64,000 nt of DNA from Dyella japonica A8 (lineage in GTDB: Bacteria; Pseudomonadota; Gammaproteobacteria; Xanthomonadales; Rhodanobacteraceae), in NCBI RefSeq assembly GCF_000725385.1, contig NZ_CP008884.1:3410001-3474000 (forward strand), given 5' to 3'. Shown here piece after piece: positions 30,397-39,359 of this stretch. The notes under the pieces are model-generated. The model was given only the letters and a program-made list of their open reading frames with translations, did not search any database and was not told the origin of the DNA. Position numbers and translations under genes: made by a program. The stretch's first letter is position 1; every line of letters starts with the position of its first letter.

Positions 30397-31502
30397 GCCC
30401 GATGTCGCATGACGCGAAGAACACCGGCATCCGCGAGCGCCTGGGAGAGCTGTGCTACAACGCCGGCCTGCTCAGTCCGCTGCAGAAGATGCGTGCCTGG
30501 TGGCAGAAGGACCTGCGCATCCTCGCCTATCACCGCGTGATGCCGGTGCCCGACCCCGAGCACTATCCGTTCGACATGGAGCTGATCAGCACCACGCCGG
30601 AGGAATTCCGCGAGCAGATGCTGCTGATCAGGGAGCGCTACCGGCCGATGCGTCTGAGCGATGTCGCCGCGGCCATCAATGCCGGTGAAAACCTGCCGCC
30701 AGACGCGGTGGTGATCACCTTCGACGACGGTTACGACGACAACTACCGCATCGTCTATCCCATCCTGAAGGAACTGGGCGTACCCGCTACCTTCTTCATC
30801 TCCACCGGCCATATCGACAGCGGACGCCCCTACGCCTACGACTGGCTGGTGCACATGATCCTGCTTACCGGCGCCACGCGGCTGGAGCTTCCCGAACTGG
30901 GCATGGATCTGCCGATGCCGGCCAGCCGCGAGGAACGCCGCACCCTCGCCGGCCGCGTGCTCGATCGCATGAAGGAGATCAGCGCGCTGGCGCAGGCGGC
31001 GATGATCCAGCGCCTCGAGGACCAGTGGAACATGCCGTCCGGGCACGCCTATCCGGCGGACTGCCGTCCGATGAACTGGCACCAGCTGCGCGAGATGCGC
31101 GCGGCGGGACTGGAGATCGGCTCGCACGGGGTGAATCACTGGATGCTGTCCAAGCTGCCGCGCGAAGAGCTGGAGCGCGAAGTGTTCGACTCCCGCGACG
31201 CGCTGCTGCGCGAGCTGGGGCCGATGCCCTTGCTGATGTCCTATCCCGTCGGCAGCAACCGCGCGTTCGACGGGCAGGTGATCGACGTGACGCGCCGGGC
31301 CGGCTTCGACCTGGCCTGCAGCTATATCAGCGGCACCAACCCACACCCCGCCGACAACCGCTACGCGCTCTATCGCATCGCGGTGGAGCGCTATTACGGC
31401 AAGGCGTGGTTCGCGGCCCTGCTGGCCATGCCGGGCATCATCGGCTACCAGACGCCGGCCCACCTCGCGTCCGTGGACGAGGCGAAGCCATGTTCCCACT
31501 GA
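30390..31502 (+). CDS. Polysaccharide deacetylase (CE4/NodB)
   Basis: A 370-residue NodB-fold deacetylase, predicted to remove N- or O-acetyl groups from the EPS or its lipid-linked unit. Metal ligands and base are visible: 'ITFDDGYDDN' (Asp112, Asp113) and 'GSHGVNH' (His246, His250); 'MSYPVGSNRAFD' is the third motif. There is no signal peptide, so it probably works in the cytoplasm on the repeat unit or is exported unconventionally. The start at 30390 overlaps the GT2 stop and has a GGGGTGA site 8 bases upstream; the ATG at 30402 is an alternative. It overlaps the next gene by 13 bases. Related deacetylases occur in exosortase-type EPS loci. Confidence 0.88.
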   Translation: MVSPMSHDAKNTGIRERLGELCYNAGLLSPLQKMRAWWQKDLRILAYHRVMPVPDPEHYPFDMELISTTPEEFREQMLLIRERYRPMRLSDVAAAINAGENLPPDAVVITFDDGYDDNYRIVYPILKELGVPATFFISTGHIDSGRPYAYDWLVHMILLTGATRLELPELGMDLPMPASREERRTLAGRVLDRMKEISALAQAAMIQRLEDQWNMPSGHAYPADCRPMNWHQLREMRAAGLEIGSHGVNHWMLSKLPREELEREVFDSRDALLRELGPMPLLMSYPVGSNRAFDGQVIDVTRRAGFDLACSYISGTNPHPADNRYALYRIAVERYYGKAWFAALLAMPGIIGYQTPAHLASVDEAKPCSH

Positions 31503-32755
31503 TCCTCGTTTACGTCGTCCTCACCATCGTCCGGCCGCAGGAGTACATCACCTCGCTGATCGGCCTGCCGGTGCTGCCGGTGGTGCTGGTGCTGGCGTTC
31601 GCCGCGTGGGTGGCCTCAGGCGCGCGCCGGTTGCACGCGCCGCAGTTCTTCATCCTGCTGGCTTTCTTCGGCGTGCTGATGGTGTCGGAGGTCGCCAATG
31701 GCTGGCTGGGCGGCGTGAAGGATCAACTGGGCAAGTTCGGCCCGGTGGTGCTGACCTTCTTCATGATCGCTACGGCCTGCACTACGCAGCGACGCATTCT
31801 GGTCCTGATGGCGGTGATGGTGATGTGCGCTACGGTGCTTGCGATGCACGGCATCGGCCAGGCCCGCAGCGGCATCGGCTGGACGGGCATCCCGCTCGGC
31901 GAGGACGGCCGCATCCAGTACGTGGGCATCTTCAACGACCCGAACGACCTGGGCATGCTGTTCGTCTCGGTATTCCCCATGGCCTGCCTGCTGCTCAAGC
32001 GGGCGGGCTTTGTCGGCAAGCTGTTCTGGCTTGGCTGCATCCTCACCCTGCTCTACGGCGTGCGGCTCACCAATTCGCGCGGCGCCATGCTTGGCGTGCT
32101 GATCGTGATCGGCGCCTATGTCTGGTATCGCCGCGGCATGCTGGTGGCTGGCGTGCTGGGCGCGGCGGGCCTGGCGGTGATGAAGATGCTGTCCTCGCGC
32201 ATGCAGGAGCTGGATGCCGGCGAGGAGTCCGCCAGCGGACGCGTGGACGCCTGGTACGAAGGACTGCAGATGTTCAAATCCCACCCGCTCTTTGGCGTGG
32301 GCCCGGGCAATTTCACCGAGTACAACCCGCTGACCGCGCACAACTCCTTCGTGCTGGTGCTGGCGGAAACGGGGTTCGTCGGCTACGTGCTGTGGCTGGC
32401 GCTGATCGGCTACACGTTCTGGATGGTGGCGGCGGTGCTGCGCCTGAAACCCGATGCTGCCACCGAGCCGGCGCGTTTCGCCGCGTGGGACATCGAGCGG
32501 CCGATGGCACTGACCCTGCTGTTGTCGCTGTGCGGCATGTTCGCCTGCGCGTTCTTCCTGAGCCGCAGCTACATGATCGTGTTGTACGTGGTGCTCGCCA
32601 TTGCCACCGGCTTCTTCGTGGGCGCGCGTGAACGCATCGGCGGCCTGCCCGCCTTCAGCATGCATGAAAGCGGCATGCGCTGGATTCCTGCCGCCATTGG
32701 CAGCATCGCCGGCCTGTTCGTGCTGGTGAACATCCTCCTGAGGACCGCCGGATGA
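31490..32755 (+). CDS. O-antigen ligase/Wzy-like EPS polymerase
   Basis: A 421-residue integral membrane protein with about ten to eleven helices and the Wzy_C/O-antigen-ligase signature: a large periplasmic loop around residues 240-300 containing 'SGRVDAWYEGLQMFKSHPLF', 'GVGPGNF' and 'TAHNSFVLVLAETGFVGY'. Proteins of this type join undecaprenyl-linked repeats at the periplasmic face. With a Wzx flippase and Wzz/Wza proteins encoded at the far end of the locus, it is the best candidate for the polymerase of a Wzx/Wzy pathway. A ligase role in another glycan is the alternative. Its ATG lies inside the deacetylase coding end, suggesting coupling. Confidence 0.85.
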   Translation: MFPLILVYVVLTIVRPQEYITSLIGLPVLPVVLVLAFAAWVASGARRLHAPQFFILLAFFGVLMVSEVANGWLGGVKDQLGKFGPVVLTFFMIATACTTQRRILVLMAVMVMCATVLAMHGIGQARSGIGWTGIPLGEDGRIQYVGIFNDPNDLGMLFVSVFPMACLLLKRAGFVGKLFWLGCILTLLYGVRLTNSRGAMLGVLIVIGAYVWYRRGMLVAGVLGAAGLAVMKMLSSRMQELDAGEESASGRVDAWYEGLQMFKSHPLFGVGPGNFTEYNPLTAHNSFVLVLAETGFVGYVLWLALIGYTFWMVAAVLRLKPDAATEPARFAAWDIERPMALTLLLSLCGMFACAFFLSRSYMIVLYVVLAIATGFFVGARERIGGLPAFSMHESGMRWIPAAIGSIAGLFVLVNILLRTAG

Positions 32756-32802
32756 CGCGACGTCCTCTCCCTCTTTCCACCCAGGCTTGATGGAGCGTTG
32801 GC

Positions 32803-34164
32803 ATGAGTGGCTGGTACGAACAGGTTTTCCGCGGTGTTCTTTACCCCGCCTACGAAAGCGGACTGCGTCGCCGCAGCACGTTGTCGTGGCTGGCCCGCTA
32901 CGAGCGCGACCAATGGTACTCGCCGCAGGCCATCGCGCAGATGCAGTTCCAGCAGCTGAAGGCGCTGATCGACCACTGCTACCGCGAGGTGCCCTACTAC
33001 CGTCGCCGCTGGCGCGAGCTGGGCATCCTGCCGGAAGACATCCGCAACATGGACGACTATGCGCGGCTGCCGGTGCTGACCAAGGCGGACATCCGCGAGA
33101 ACTTCCAGGACCTGCAGGCCGAATCCTGGCGCAGCCGCCTGCTGTTCAAGCGCACCGGCGGCTCCACCGGCGAGCCGCTGGAACTCGGCTATACCCACGA
33201 GAGCTACGAGCGACGCATGGCGGTGATGTGGCGCGGCTACGGCTGGACGGGCTCGCGGCCTGGCCGCCGCACGCTGTACCTGTGGGCCGGCACGGTGGGC
33301 ACGCCGGGCCGCATGCACCAGCTCAAGGATGGCCTTTACAACGCGCTGTTCGCGCGCCGCATGCTCAACAGTTTCGACATGACCGAGTCGAACCTGGCCA
33401 GGTATGCCGACGCCATCGACCGCTACCGACCCGCCATCATCGTCGGCTACGTGCATCCGCTGGCGCAGCTGGCGACATGGATGACGGAAACCGGCCGCAA
33501 GGTGCACCGCCCCGAGGCCGTGATCACGGCGGCCGAAGCGCTGCATCCGCACCAGCGCGAGGTGATCGGCGGCGCTTTCGGCGCGCCGGTCTACAACACC
33601 TACGGTTGCCGCGAGTTCATGCTGATTGCTTCCGAATGCACGCATCACCAGGGGCTGCACGTCAATGCGGACCATCTGGTGGTCGAACTGCTCGACGAAA
33701 CAGGCAACCCCACCGCGCACGGCCCCGGCGAGGTCACCGTCACCGACCTTTCCAACGATGGCATGCCGTTCATCCGCTACCTCAACGGCGACCTGGCCAC
33801 GGCGTCGGAGGCGCGCAGCTGCGCCTGCGGCCGCGGCCTGCCTTTGCTGGAACGGGTCGATGGCCGTGTGCTCGATGCCATCCGCACGCCGGATGGGCGC
33901 ATCCTGCCGGGCGAGTTCTTCCCGCACATGCTGAAGGACGTGCCGGGCCTTGCGCGCTTCCAGCTCGTGCAGCGGGAGCTGGGCCGGCTGGAGCTGTCCA
34001 TCGTGCGCAACGACCGCTTCGACGATGCATCCATCGCCTATATCCAGCGCGAGACGGCCAAGGTCCTGGGAGACAGCGTGGCGCTGGACTATCGCTTCGT
34101 CGACGACATCCCGCTGACCCGCAGCGGCAAGCATCGCGTCACCCGCTCGGAGCTGGTCTCGTGA
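32803..34164 (+). CDS. CapK/PaaK-like adenylate-forming enzyme
   Basis: A 453-residue protein of the phenylacetate-CoA ligase/CapK family, which activates a carboxylate as an acyl-adenylate. The N-terminus ('ALIDHCYREVPYYRRRW') and phosphate-binding loop 'FKRTGGSTGEPLEL' are typical; 'VYNTYGCREFMLIASEC' is the nucleotide-binding motif and 'LTRSGKHRVTRSEL' carries the C-terminal lysine. CapK-type members sit in capsule and EPS clusters, and none has a firmly known substrate. It follows the polymerase by 47 bases and overlaps the next glycosyltransferase start (GTGA). In this cluster it could activate a uronate, acyl or peptide carboxyl group for attachment to the polymer; this is inference. 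Confidence 0.87.
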   Translation: MSGWYEQVFRGVLYPAYESGLRRRSTLSWLARYERDQWYSPQAIAQMQFQQLKALIDHCYREVPYYRRRWRELGILPEDIRNMDDYARLPVLTKADIRENFQDLQAESWRSRLLFKRTGGSTGEPLELGYTHESYERRMAVMWRGYGWTGSRPGRRTLYLWAGTVGTPGRMHQLKDGLYNALFARRMLNSFDMTESNLARYADAIDRYRPAIIVGYVHPLAQLATWMTETGRKVHRPEAVITAAEALHPHQREVIGGAFGAPVYNTYGCREFMLIASECTHHQGLHVNADHLVVELLDETGNPTAHGPGEVTVTDLSNDGMPFIRYLNGDLATASEARSCACGRGLPLLERVDGRVLDAIRTPDGRILPGEFFPHMLKDVPGLARFQLVQRELGRLELSIVRNDRFDDASIAYIQRETAKVLGDSVALDYRFVDDIPLTRSGKHRVTRSELVS

Positions 34165-35282
34165 ACATCACGCACGTGGTCGAGAACCTCAACCGCGGCG
34201 GCCTGGAGCGCATGGTGCTCGACCTGGTCCAGCGCCAGCAGCAGCAAGGCCACCGTTGCCAGGTGGTCTGCCTGTACGAGACGGGGGCCCTGGCGCATGA
34301 GCTGGATGTCGCCGGCATTCCCGTGGTGGCGTGCCACAAGGGGCGCGGCATCGACCTGCGCGCCCTGGCCCGGGTGCGCTGGGCCATCGACCGCCACGAC
34401 ACTGACATCCTGCACACGCACAACGCCGTGGCGCACTACCAGGCCGTGCTGGCTTCCTTCGGGCTCGGCGTGCTGCGCACACTCAACACACGCCATGGCA
34501 TGGGCGCGGGCCAGCGAACGGGCCGCAAGGAGTGGCTCTATCGTCGCGCGCTGTCGCGCACGGACATTGTGGTGACGGTATGCGAGGCCGCGCGCCGCAA
34601 TGGCATATCGCGCGGCATGTTTCCGCCACCGATGACGCGCGTGGTTCCCAACGGCATCGCCATCGAGCGTTTCAGGCCGACATCGGATACGGCACGTCAG
34701 CGTGTACGGCAGATGCTTGGCCTTCCGGGTGACACCTTCCTCATCGGCAACGTAGGCCGGCTCAACTGGACCAAGGACCAGGCCGGGCTGATCCGCGCCT
34801 TTAGGCAGATCCACGCACGGCACCCTGCGACGGCGTTGTTGCTGATCGGCGACGGCGAGCTGCGCGCCGAGCTCGAGCGGTGCGCGGTGCGCGAAGGCGT
34901 CGGCCAGGCCGTGCATTTCCTCGGCGACCGCAACGACGTGCGTGACCTGCTGCAGGGGCTGGATCTGTTCGTGCTGTCCTCGACCAGCGAGGGCTATTCC
35001 ATGGCACTGCTGGAAGCCTGCGCGGCCGCGCTGCCCATCGTGGCCACCGACGTGGGGGGCAACGGCGAAATCATCCACAGTGGCCGCACCGGGCAGCTGG
35101 TGCCTCCAGGCGAACCCGATGCCCTGGCCGAGGCCATGCTGTTGCTGCTGGAGAAGCCCGCCATCGCTTCGAGCTACGGGAGTGCCGCGCGCACCTGGGT
35201 GGAAAAGCACGGCTCGCTGGAGGCGATGGCCGATCGGTACGAACGCCTCTATCAGGACAGGGAGTGTGAAACGTGCGCCTGA
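34161..35282 (+). CDS. Glycosyltransferase family 4 (XrtA-system type)
   Basis: A 373-residue GT-B retaining glycosyltransferase. 'VVENLNRGGLERMVLDLVQ' at the start and 'GNVGRLNWTKDQAGLIRAF', 'HFLGDRNDVRDLLQGLDLFV' and the donor-site 'SEGYSMALLEACAAALPIVAT' match the GT4 group seen in exosortase-A EPS loci (TIGR03088, recalled). It should add a sugar from a nucleotide donor to the lipid-linked repeat in the cytoplasm. Translation begins with GTG at 34161 inside the CapK stop (GTGA), the only start that covers the conserved N-terminus. The open frame continues much further upstream, but that is a shadow of the CapK gene. Confidence 0.9.
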   Translation: MNITHVVENLNRGGLERMVLDLVQRQQQQGHRCQVVCLYETGALAHELDVAGIPVVACHKGRGIDLRALARVRWAIDRHDTDILHTHNAVAHYQAVLASFGLGVLRTLNTRHGMGAGQRTGRKEWLYRRALSRTDIVVTVCEAARRNGISRGMFPPPMTRVVPNGIAIERFRPTSDTARQRVRQMLGLPGDTFLIGNVGRLNWTKDQAGLIRAFRQIHARHPATALLLIGDGELRAELERCAVREGVGQAVHFLGDRNDVRDLLQGLDLFVLSSTSEGYSMALLEACAAALPIVATDVGGNGEIIHSGRTGQLVPPGEPDALAEAMLLLLEKPAIASSYGSAARTWVEKHGSLEAMADRYERLYQDRECETCA

Positions 35283-36508
35283 AGGTACTCATCCTGACCA
35301 ACCTGTTCCCCTCGCCGTGGGATCCGCTGCGCAGCCCGTTCAATCGCCAGCAGTTCGAGCGACTGGGCGAGCAGCACGAGGTGGACGTGATCACCGCCGT
35401 GGATTTTCGCGAGCGCTTCAGCCGCAAGCGCAAAGCCTTCCGCGCGGACAACGTCAACACCGACCACTTCGTGTTCTTCTACCCGCCCCTGATAGGCCGC
35501 CCGCTGCACGCCGCCTGCTGGCTACTCTCCCTGCTGGGCCAGAAGCTGAAACGGTTCCGGCGGGCGCAGTACGACTGCCTGCTGGTGAGCTGGGGCTATC
35601 CGGATGCGGCGGCGGGCGGCTGGCTGGCGCGCCACCTCGGCATCCCGTACGTGGTCAAGGTGCACGGCTCCGACCTCAACGTGAAAGCCGAGCAACCGCT
35701 GGTTCGGCCACAGATCCGGCGCGCGCTGCAGGGCGCGCAGGCGGTGGTGGCGGTAAGCCAGGCGCTGGCCGAGAAGGCCGTTTCGCTGGGCGTCGACCCA
35801 GCCCGCGTGCATGTGCTCTACAACGGCGTCGAACCCAGCCTGTTCCACCCCGGCTCACTGAGCGAAGCACGTACCCGGCTGGGGCTGCCGCAGGACGAAC
35901 GCATCGTGCTCTATGTCGGCAACCTGAAGGACACCAAAGGCTGCCTCGACCTGCTCGAAGCCTTTCCGCACGTCCTGCTGACCCACCCGGACGCCAACCT
36001 GATCCTCATCGGCTCCGGCCCCGCCCGCGACCCGCTGCTGCAACGTGCCAACGCGCTGGGCTGCCAGAACCGCGTGCGCCTCGTCGGCGCCGTTGAACAC
36101 GACGCACTCGGCGACTGGTTCCGCGCCGCCGACCTGCTGTGCCTGCCCAGCCACAACGAAGGCGTGCCCAACGTCGTCCTCGAAGCCATGGCCTGCGGCA
36201 CCCCCGTCGTCGCCACCCGCGTCGGCGGCATCCCCGAAGTCCTGCCCCAACATGCCGGCCTGCTCGTCAACGCCCACGACCGCATCGGCCTCGAAGGCGC
36301 CCTCGTCGACGCCCTCGGCAAAGCCTGGGACAGCGACCACATCGCCAGCCATGCCAGCCGCTTTCGCTGGGACGAAAACATCCAGCGACTGGATGGCATT
36401 CTGGAGGCAGCGGCTTTGAGCCGAAAAAGTCAGGTAAAGAGCAATGCCTCCGCGACAGGCAAGGCGAAAAAGTCGCTCGACCGTATTGCGGCGAAGAACA
36501 TGCCTTGA
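35273..36508 (+). CDS. Glycosyltransferase family 4
   Basis: A 411-residue GT-B enzyme. The N-terminal acceptor half opens 'KVLILTNLFPSPWDPLRSPF'; the C-terminal donor half contains 'IVLYVGNLKDTKGCLDLLEA', 'VRLVGAVEHDALGDWFRAAD', 'LLCLPSHNEGVPNVVLEAMA' (the E-x7-E region) and 'GTPVVATRVGGIPE'. It is a typical WcaL/Pel-type family 4 transferase of unknown sugar specificity. It starts with GTG at 35273, preceded by GGGAGTG and overlapping the previous stop by 10 bases. The last 35 residues are Lys/Ser/Ala-rich and not family-like. It ends the left plus-strand run; a composite repeat follows within 30 bases. Confidence 0.9.
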   Translation: MRLKVLILTNLFPSPWDPLRSPFNRQQFERLGEQHEVDVITAVDFRERFSRKRKAFRADNVNTDHFVFFYPPLIGRPLHAACWLLSLLGQKLKRFRRAQYDCLLVSWGYPDAAAGGWLARHLGIPYVVKVHGSDLNVKAEQPLVRPQIRRALQGAQAVVAVSQALAEKAVSLGVDPARVHVLYNGVEPSLFHPGSLSEARTRLGLPQDERIVLYVGNLKDTKGCLDLLEAFPHVLLTHPDANLILIGSGPARDPLLQRANALGCQNRVRLVGAVEHDALGDWFRAADLLCLPSHNEGVPNVVLEAMACGTPVVATRVGGIPEVLPQHAGLLVNAHDRIGLEGALVDALGKAWDSDHIASHASRFRWDENIQRLDGILEAAALSRKSQVKSNASATGKAKKSLDRIAAKNMP

Positions 36509-36534
36509 TGCCTTGGAGATTTGGCGCTCTGGCG

Positions 36535-37041
36535 CTTTAAGTCCTCACCGCCATGGCGCGTTGCGAAGCGCTTGGAACTACCCGCTGTGTAGAGGCGGAG
36601 GTTGCCAAGTAACGACCTGCCTCACACGTTCGGGCTTATCCCCACGGAATGCTGCCAGCTCTGGCTCTGAAGGCCATTTTCTTTGGGTTACTTTTCTTTT
36701 GGGCCAGCAAAAGAAAAGTGACTCGGCCTTCGGCAGAAGGTCGAAACGCCCGCTGCGTAAGCGGCCAGATCGCCGTATCGCCTGAGGCGAAGACCAAACG
36801 TGACCGCTACTGGATCCCGGCCTGCGCCGGGATGACGGATAGGGGCGGTCCCGCGAGCACCCAATGCTGCGCCCTCTCCCGCAACAGAAAAGCGACCCGG
36901 CCTTCCCACGGAACTAGCTTTGCGTCGTAAGCGGCCAGATCGCCGGATCACAGCAACCAAAGGCCGCGAGAAAGAGCAAAGTCACTGGATCCCAGCCTTC
37001 GCTGGGGTGACGGCTCTTATGTGGCATGGAGGCTAGGTTGC
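36535..37041. repeat. Composite intergenic repeat, copy A
   Basis: A mosaic of short repeats that recurs at 44644-45100. Shared blocks: CTTTAAGTCCTC at the left end; GGCCATTTTCTTTGGGTTACTTT; GGGCCAGCAAAAGAAAAGTG plus ACTCGGCC; a TCGAAACGCCCG block; GAGCAAAGTCACTGGATC; and GACGGCTCTTATG with GGCTAGGTTG at the right end. Copy A also has an internal duplication: AAGCGGCCAGATCGCCG occurs at about 36759 and 36929. It carries two hairpins (36811-36838 and 36986-37013). No coding potential is seen through 37253; the rest of the gap (37042-37253) is plain. Confidence 0.8.
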
Positions 37042-37253
37042 CAGCACCTGCCTGCGGGCGTTCTGCGCCGCGAAGCTAGTCCCTGCCCGGCGCGCCGGGA
37101 TGGCGGATAGAAATGTTCCCGGGAGGACTCAACACCACACCCACCCCTCAAGGCCACAACCATTCATGGCTGTTCCCTGCACTCTTCCGCGGAGGAGCAA
37201 GAAGCGGTGCGGCACGACTGGTAAGCGCAAGGCAGTACAACACTCCACCAGAA

Positions 37254-39359
37254 CTACTTGTCAGACACCGACGTGACCACCCCGACAGACGACAACGGCG
37301 AATCCCCGAACATCACATCCATTCCCCGCCTCACCCCCACCCGCGGTTCCCACCCCAACACATCCCGTGCCACCCGCTGATCAAAATTCGCCAACGGCCG
37401 CAACGAACGCACGCGATACCGCGTCAACGGCACATTCCTCCGCAACACCTTGCCAAGCCCCTCCACCCCAAACGCCAGCACCAGCAGCAACCACGTTGGC
37501 CACCGCATCAAGCGCAATTCACTCCCCCGCTTGCGTCGCACACGATCGAGGTATTCACCTTGCGTCACCACCGCCGGGTCCACCACGTGCACCAGCTCTC
37601 CCTCCGCATCGGCGGACTGCGCCGCCAGCAGCAGTGCATCGACCACGTCGTCCACATACACCAGCGGCAAACTCTGCGCCGGCGAGCCGACGGCGATCCA
37701 GCGGCCCGCGATACCCAGCGTGCCGTTCGGCGTGGTGTGCTCCGAATCCGGGCCGATGATCTGCCCCGGCCGAATCACCACTGCCGGCAACCCGTGCTCG
37801 CGCATGGCATCGCGCACATAGGTTTCGGCCGCCAGCTTGGTCTGCGTGTAACTGCCCCGCCACTCCGGATGTGGCTCCAGCGGCGACGATTCGTCGATGG
37901 TCACGGCAGGATCCCGTCCGGCGTGATCGAGCACGCTCATCGAGCTCACGTAGACCAGCCTGTCCGTTCCATGGCGAAGGCACGCATCCACTACGTTACG
38001 CGTGCCCCACGCCGTGCCGGCCTCGAATTCGCGCGGGCCACCACCCATCGCCGCACCCACGTGGTAAACCACACGCGCGCCTTGCACGGCGTGGTCGACG
38101 ATGCGCGGATCGCCCAGGTCGCCCACCACCACCTGCTGCACCATGGCGGCGAGACGCGTGTCCTCCCGGCGCACCAGCACCCGAACGCTCTGGCCGCGTC
38201 GGCGCAGGGCACTCACCAGCGTACGACCGAGAAAGCCGGACGCGCCCGTGACCAGGACGTCCACCGGCGCCAGCGCCGCGAAGCGCGCCTCCAGTTCCTG
38301 CCGGCGCTCATCGTCGGCACGGCGACACGCCGCTTCCATCAGTGCGATGGGGTGACGGCCGTCCTCGGCACTGACTGGCGGTGCCTTGCCGTCGATCAAT
38401 GCACGCGCAAATGCCGCTGCACCCGACTGGATGCCGGGCGACGGCCGCAATCGACCCGTGGCAAACCGCAGCACATTCCACGGAATGCGAAAGACATCGC
38501 GTACAGCACCCCCAAAGGCCCCTATCACGATGCCAATGAACTTCGGGCCTGGCAGCACGCGCCGCACGTGGCTGACCTGCAGGAAGCGGTCGATCTCGAT
38601 CACCCCACGCGTGCCCTGCACCACGATGCGGTTCAGCATCGGGCGCACATTCCATGACAGCATCACCCGCCCCGAGCCCCGCGCACAGGTGGCCGATGCC
38701 TGCCACTCGTCGAACTTCAGCGTGGTCGAGCGGCCGGTGGAGCGGTAACGGATATCCACCTCGGCGATCTCGCCAAGAAAGGCCTCCAACGTGTACAGGC
38801 CATGCACGCCCAGGTCGCGGAACGGATAGGAGCCCTGCGTCACCATGGCGGGCAGCGGTCCGCCGCCATAGGGCGGGTAGTCGGAACTGCGCCACACATC
38901 CACGGCGACAAGATCGCCGCAGGCACCCGCATCCACCAGCGCCTGCGCGCGCTCGATCATCGGATCGAACAGATCGGAGTGGTCCACCGACAGCACGAGG
39001 CCCTTTTCGCGGGCGCTAGCGATCATCGCGTCGCACTCTGCCACCGAGTCGGCCATCGGCTTCTCGACAAAGACGTGGCAGCCCATGTCGAGGGCGCGCA
39101 AGGTCAGCGCGCAGTGGCTGGAAGGCGGTGTCAGCACGTGGATGGCCTGCGGGTGGCGGGCGCCGAGCTCGGCAAGGTCCGACGTCGCGAGCCCGATGCC
39201 ATACGTCTGCGCCAGCCGGCGCGCCGCCTGTGTGTCGAGATCGCAGATGCCGACAATCTCCACGTCGTCGAGCCGCTTCAGCGCCTCGATGTGGTAACGC
39301 GCCACATAGCCCGCGCCGACGATGCCGACGCGCAGCCGCTTGTCCCTGGAAACGCTCAT
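37254..39359 (-). CDS. Fused Gfo/Idh/MocA oxidoreductase and SDR epimerase
   Basis: A 701-residue two-enzyme fusion. Residues 1-360 form a Gfo/Idh/MocA NAD(P)-dependent sugar oxidoreductase: 'VGIVGAGYVARYH' (15-20 motif), catalytic 'VEKP' with Lys100, and 'RDLGVHGLYT' with Asp182/His186. Residues 366-701 form an extended SDR with 'VTGASGFLGRTL' (371-378), 'YVSSMSV' and Tyr504-x3-Lys508 ('SYTQTKLAAE'). The linker is a short Arg/Glu-rich helix. The pair could oxidise then epimerise or reduce one nucleotide sugar without release. No stop codon or frameshift separates the halves, so the fusion is real in this sequence. Its start overlaps the upstream glycosyltransferase stop (ATGA at 39356-39359). 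Confidence 0.88.
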   Translation of the reverse strand: MSVSRDKRLRVGIVGAGYVARYHIEALKRLDDVEIVGICDLDTQAARRLAQTYGIGLATSDLAELGARHPQAIHVLTPPSSHCALTLRALDMGCHVFVEKPMADSVAECDAMIASAREKGLVLSVDHSDLFDPMIERAQALVDAGACGDLVAVDVWRSSDYPPYGGGPLPAMVTQGSYPFRDLGVHGLYTLEAFLGEIAEVDIRYRSTGRSTTLKFDEWQASATCARGSGRVMLSWNVRPMLNRIVVQGTRGVIEIDRFLQVSHVRRVLPGPKFIGIVIGAFGGAVRDVFRIPWNVLRFATGRLRPSPGIQSGAAAFARALIDGKAPPVSAEDGRHPIALMEAACRRADDERRQELEARFAALAPVDVLVTGASGFLGRTLVSALRRRGQSVRVLVRREDTRLAAMVQQVVVGDLGDPRIVDHAVQGARVVYHVGAAMGGGPREFEAGTAWGTRNVVDACLRHGTDRLVYVSSMSVLDHAGRDPAVTIDESSPLEPHPEWRGSYTQTKLAAETYVRDAMREHGLPAVVIRPGQIIGPDSEHTTPNGTLGIAGRWIAVGSPAQSLPLVYVDDVVDALLLAAQSADAEGELVHVVDPAVVTQGEYLDRVRRKRGSELRLMRWPTWLLLVLAFGVEGLGKVLRRNVPLTRYRVRSLRPLANFDQRVARDVLGWEPRVGVRRGMDVMFGDSPLSSVGVVTSVSDK

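Noticed and set aside
36649..36930. Small open frames in the repeat (also 44811-45095)
   Set aside because: They translate the repeat mosaic itself; both copies share the DNA pattern across different frames, so the repeat explains them.
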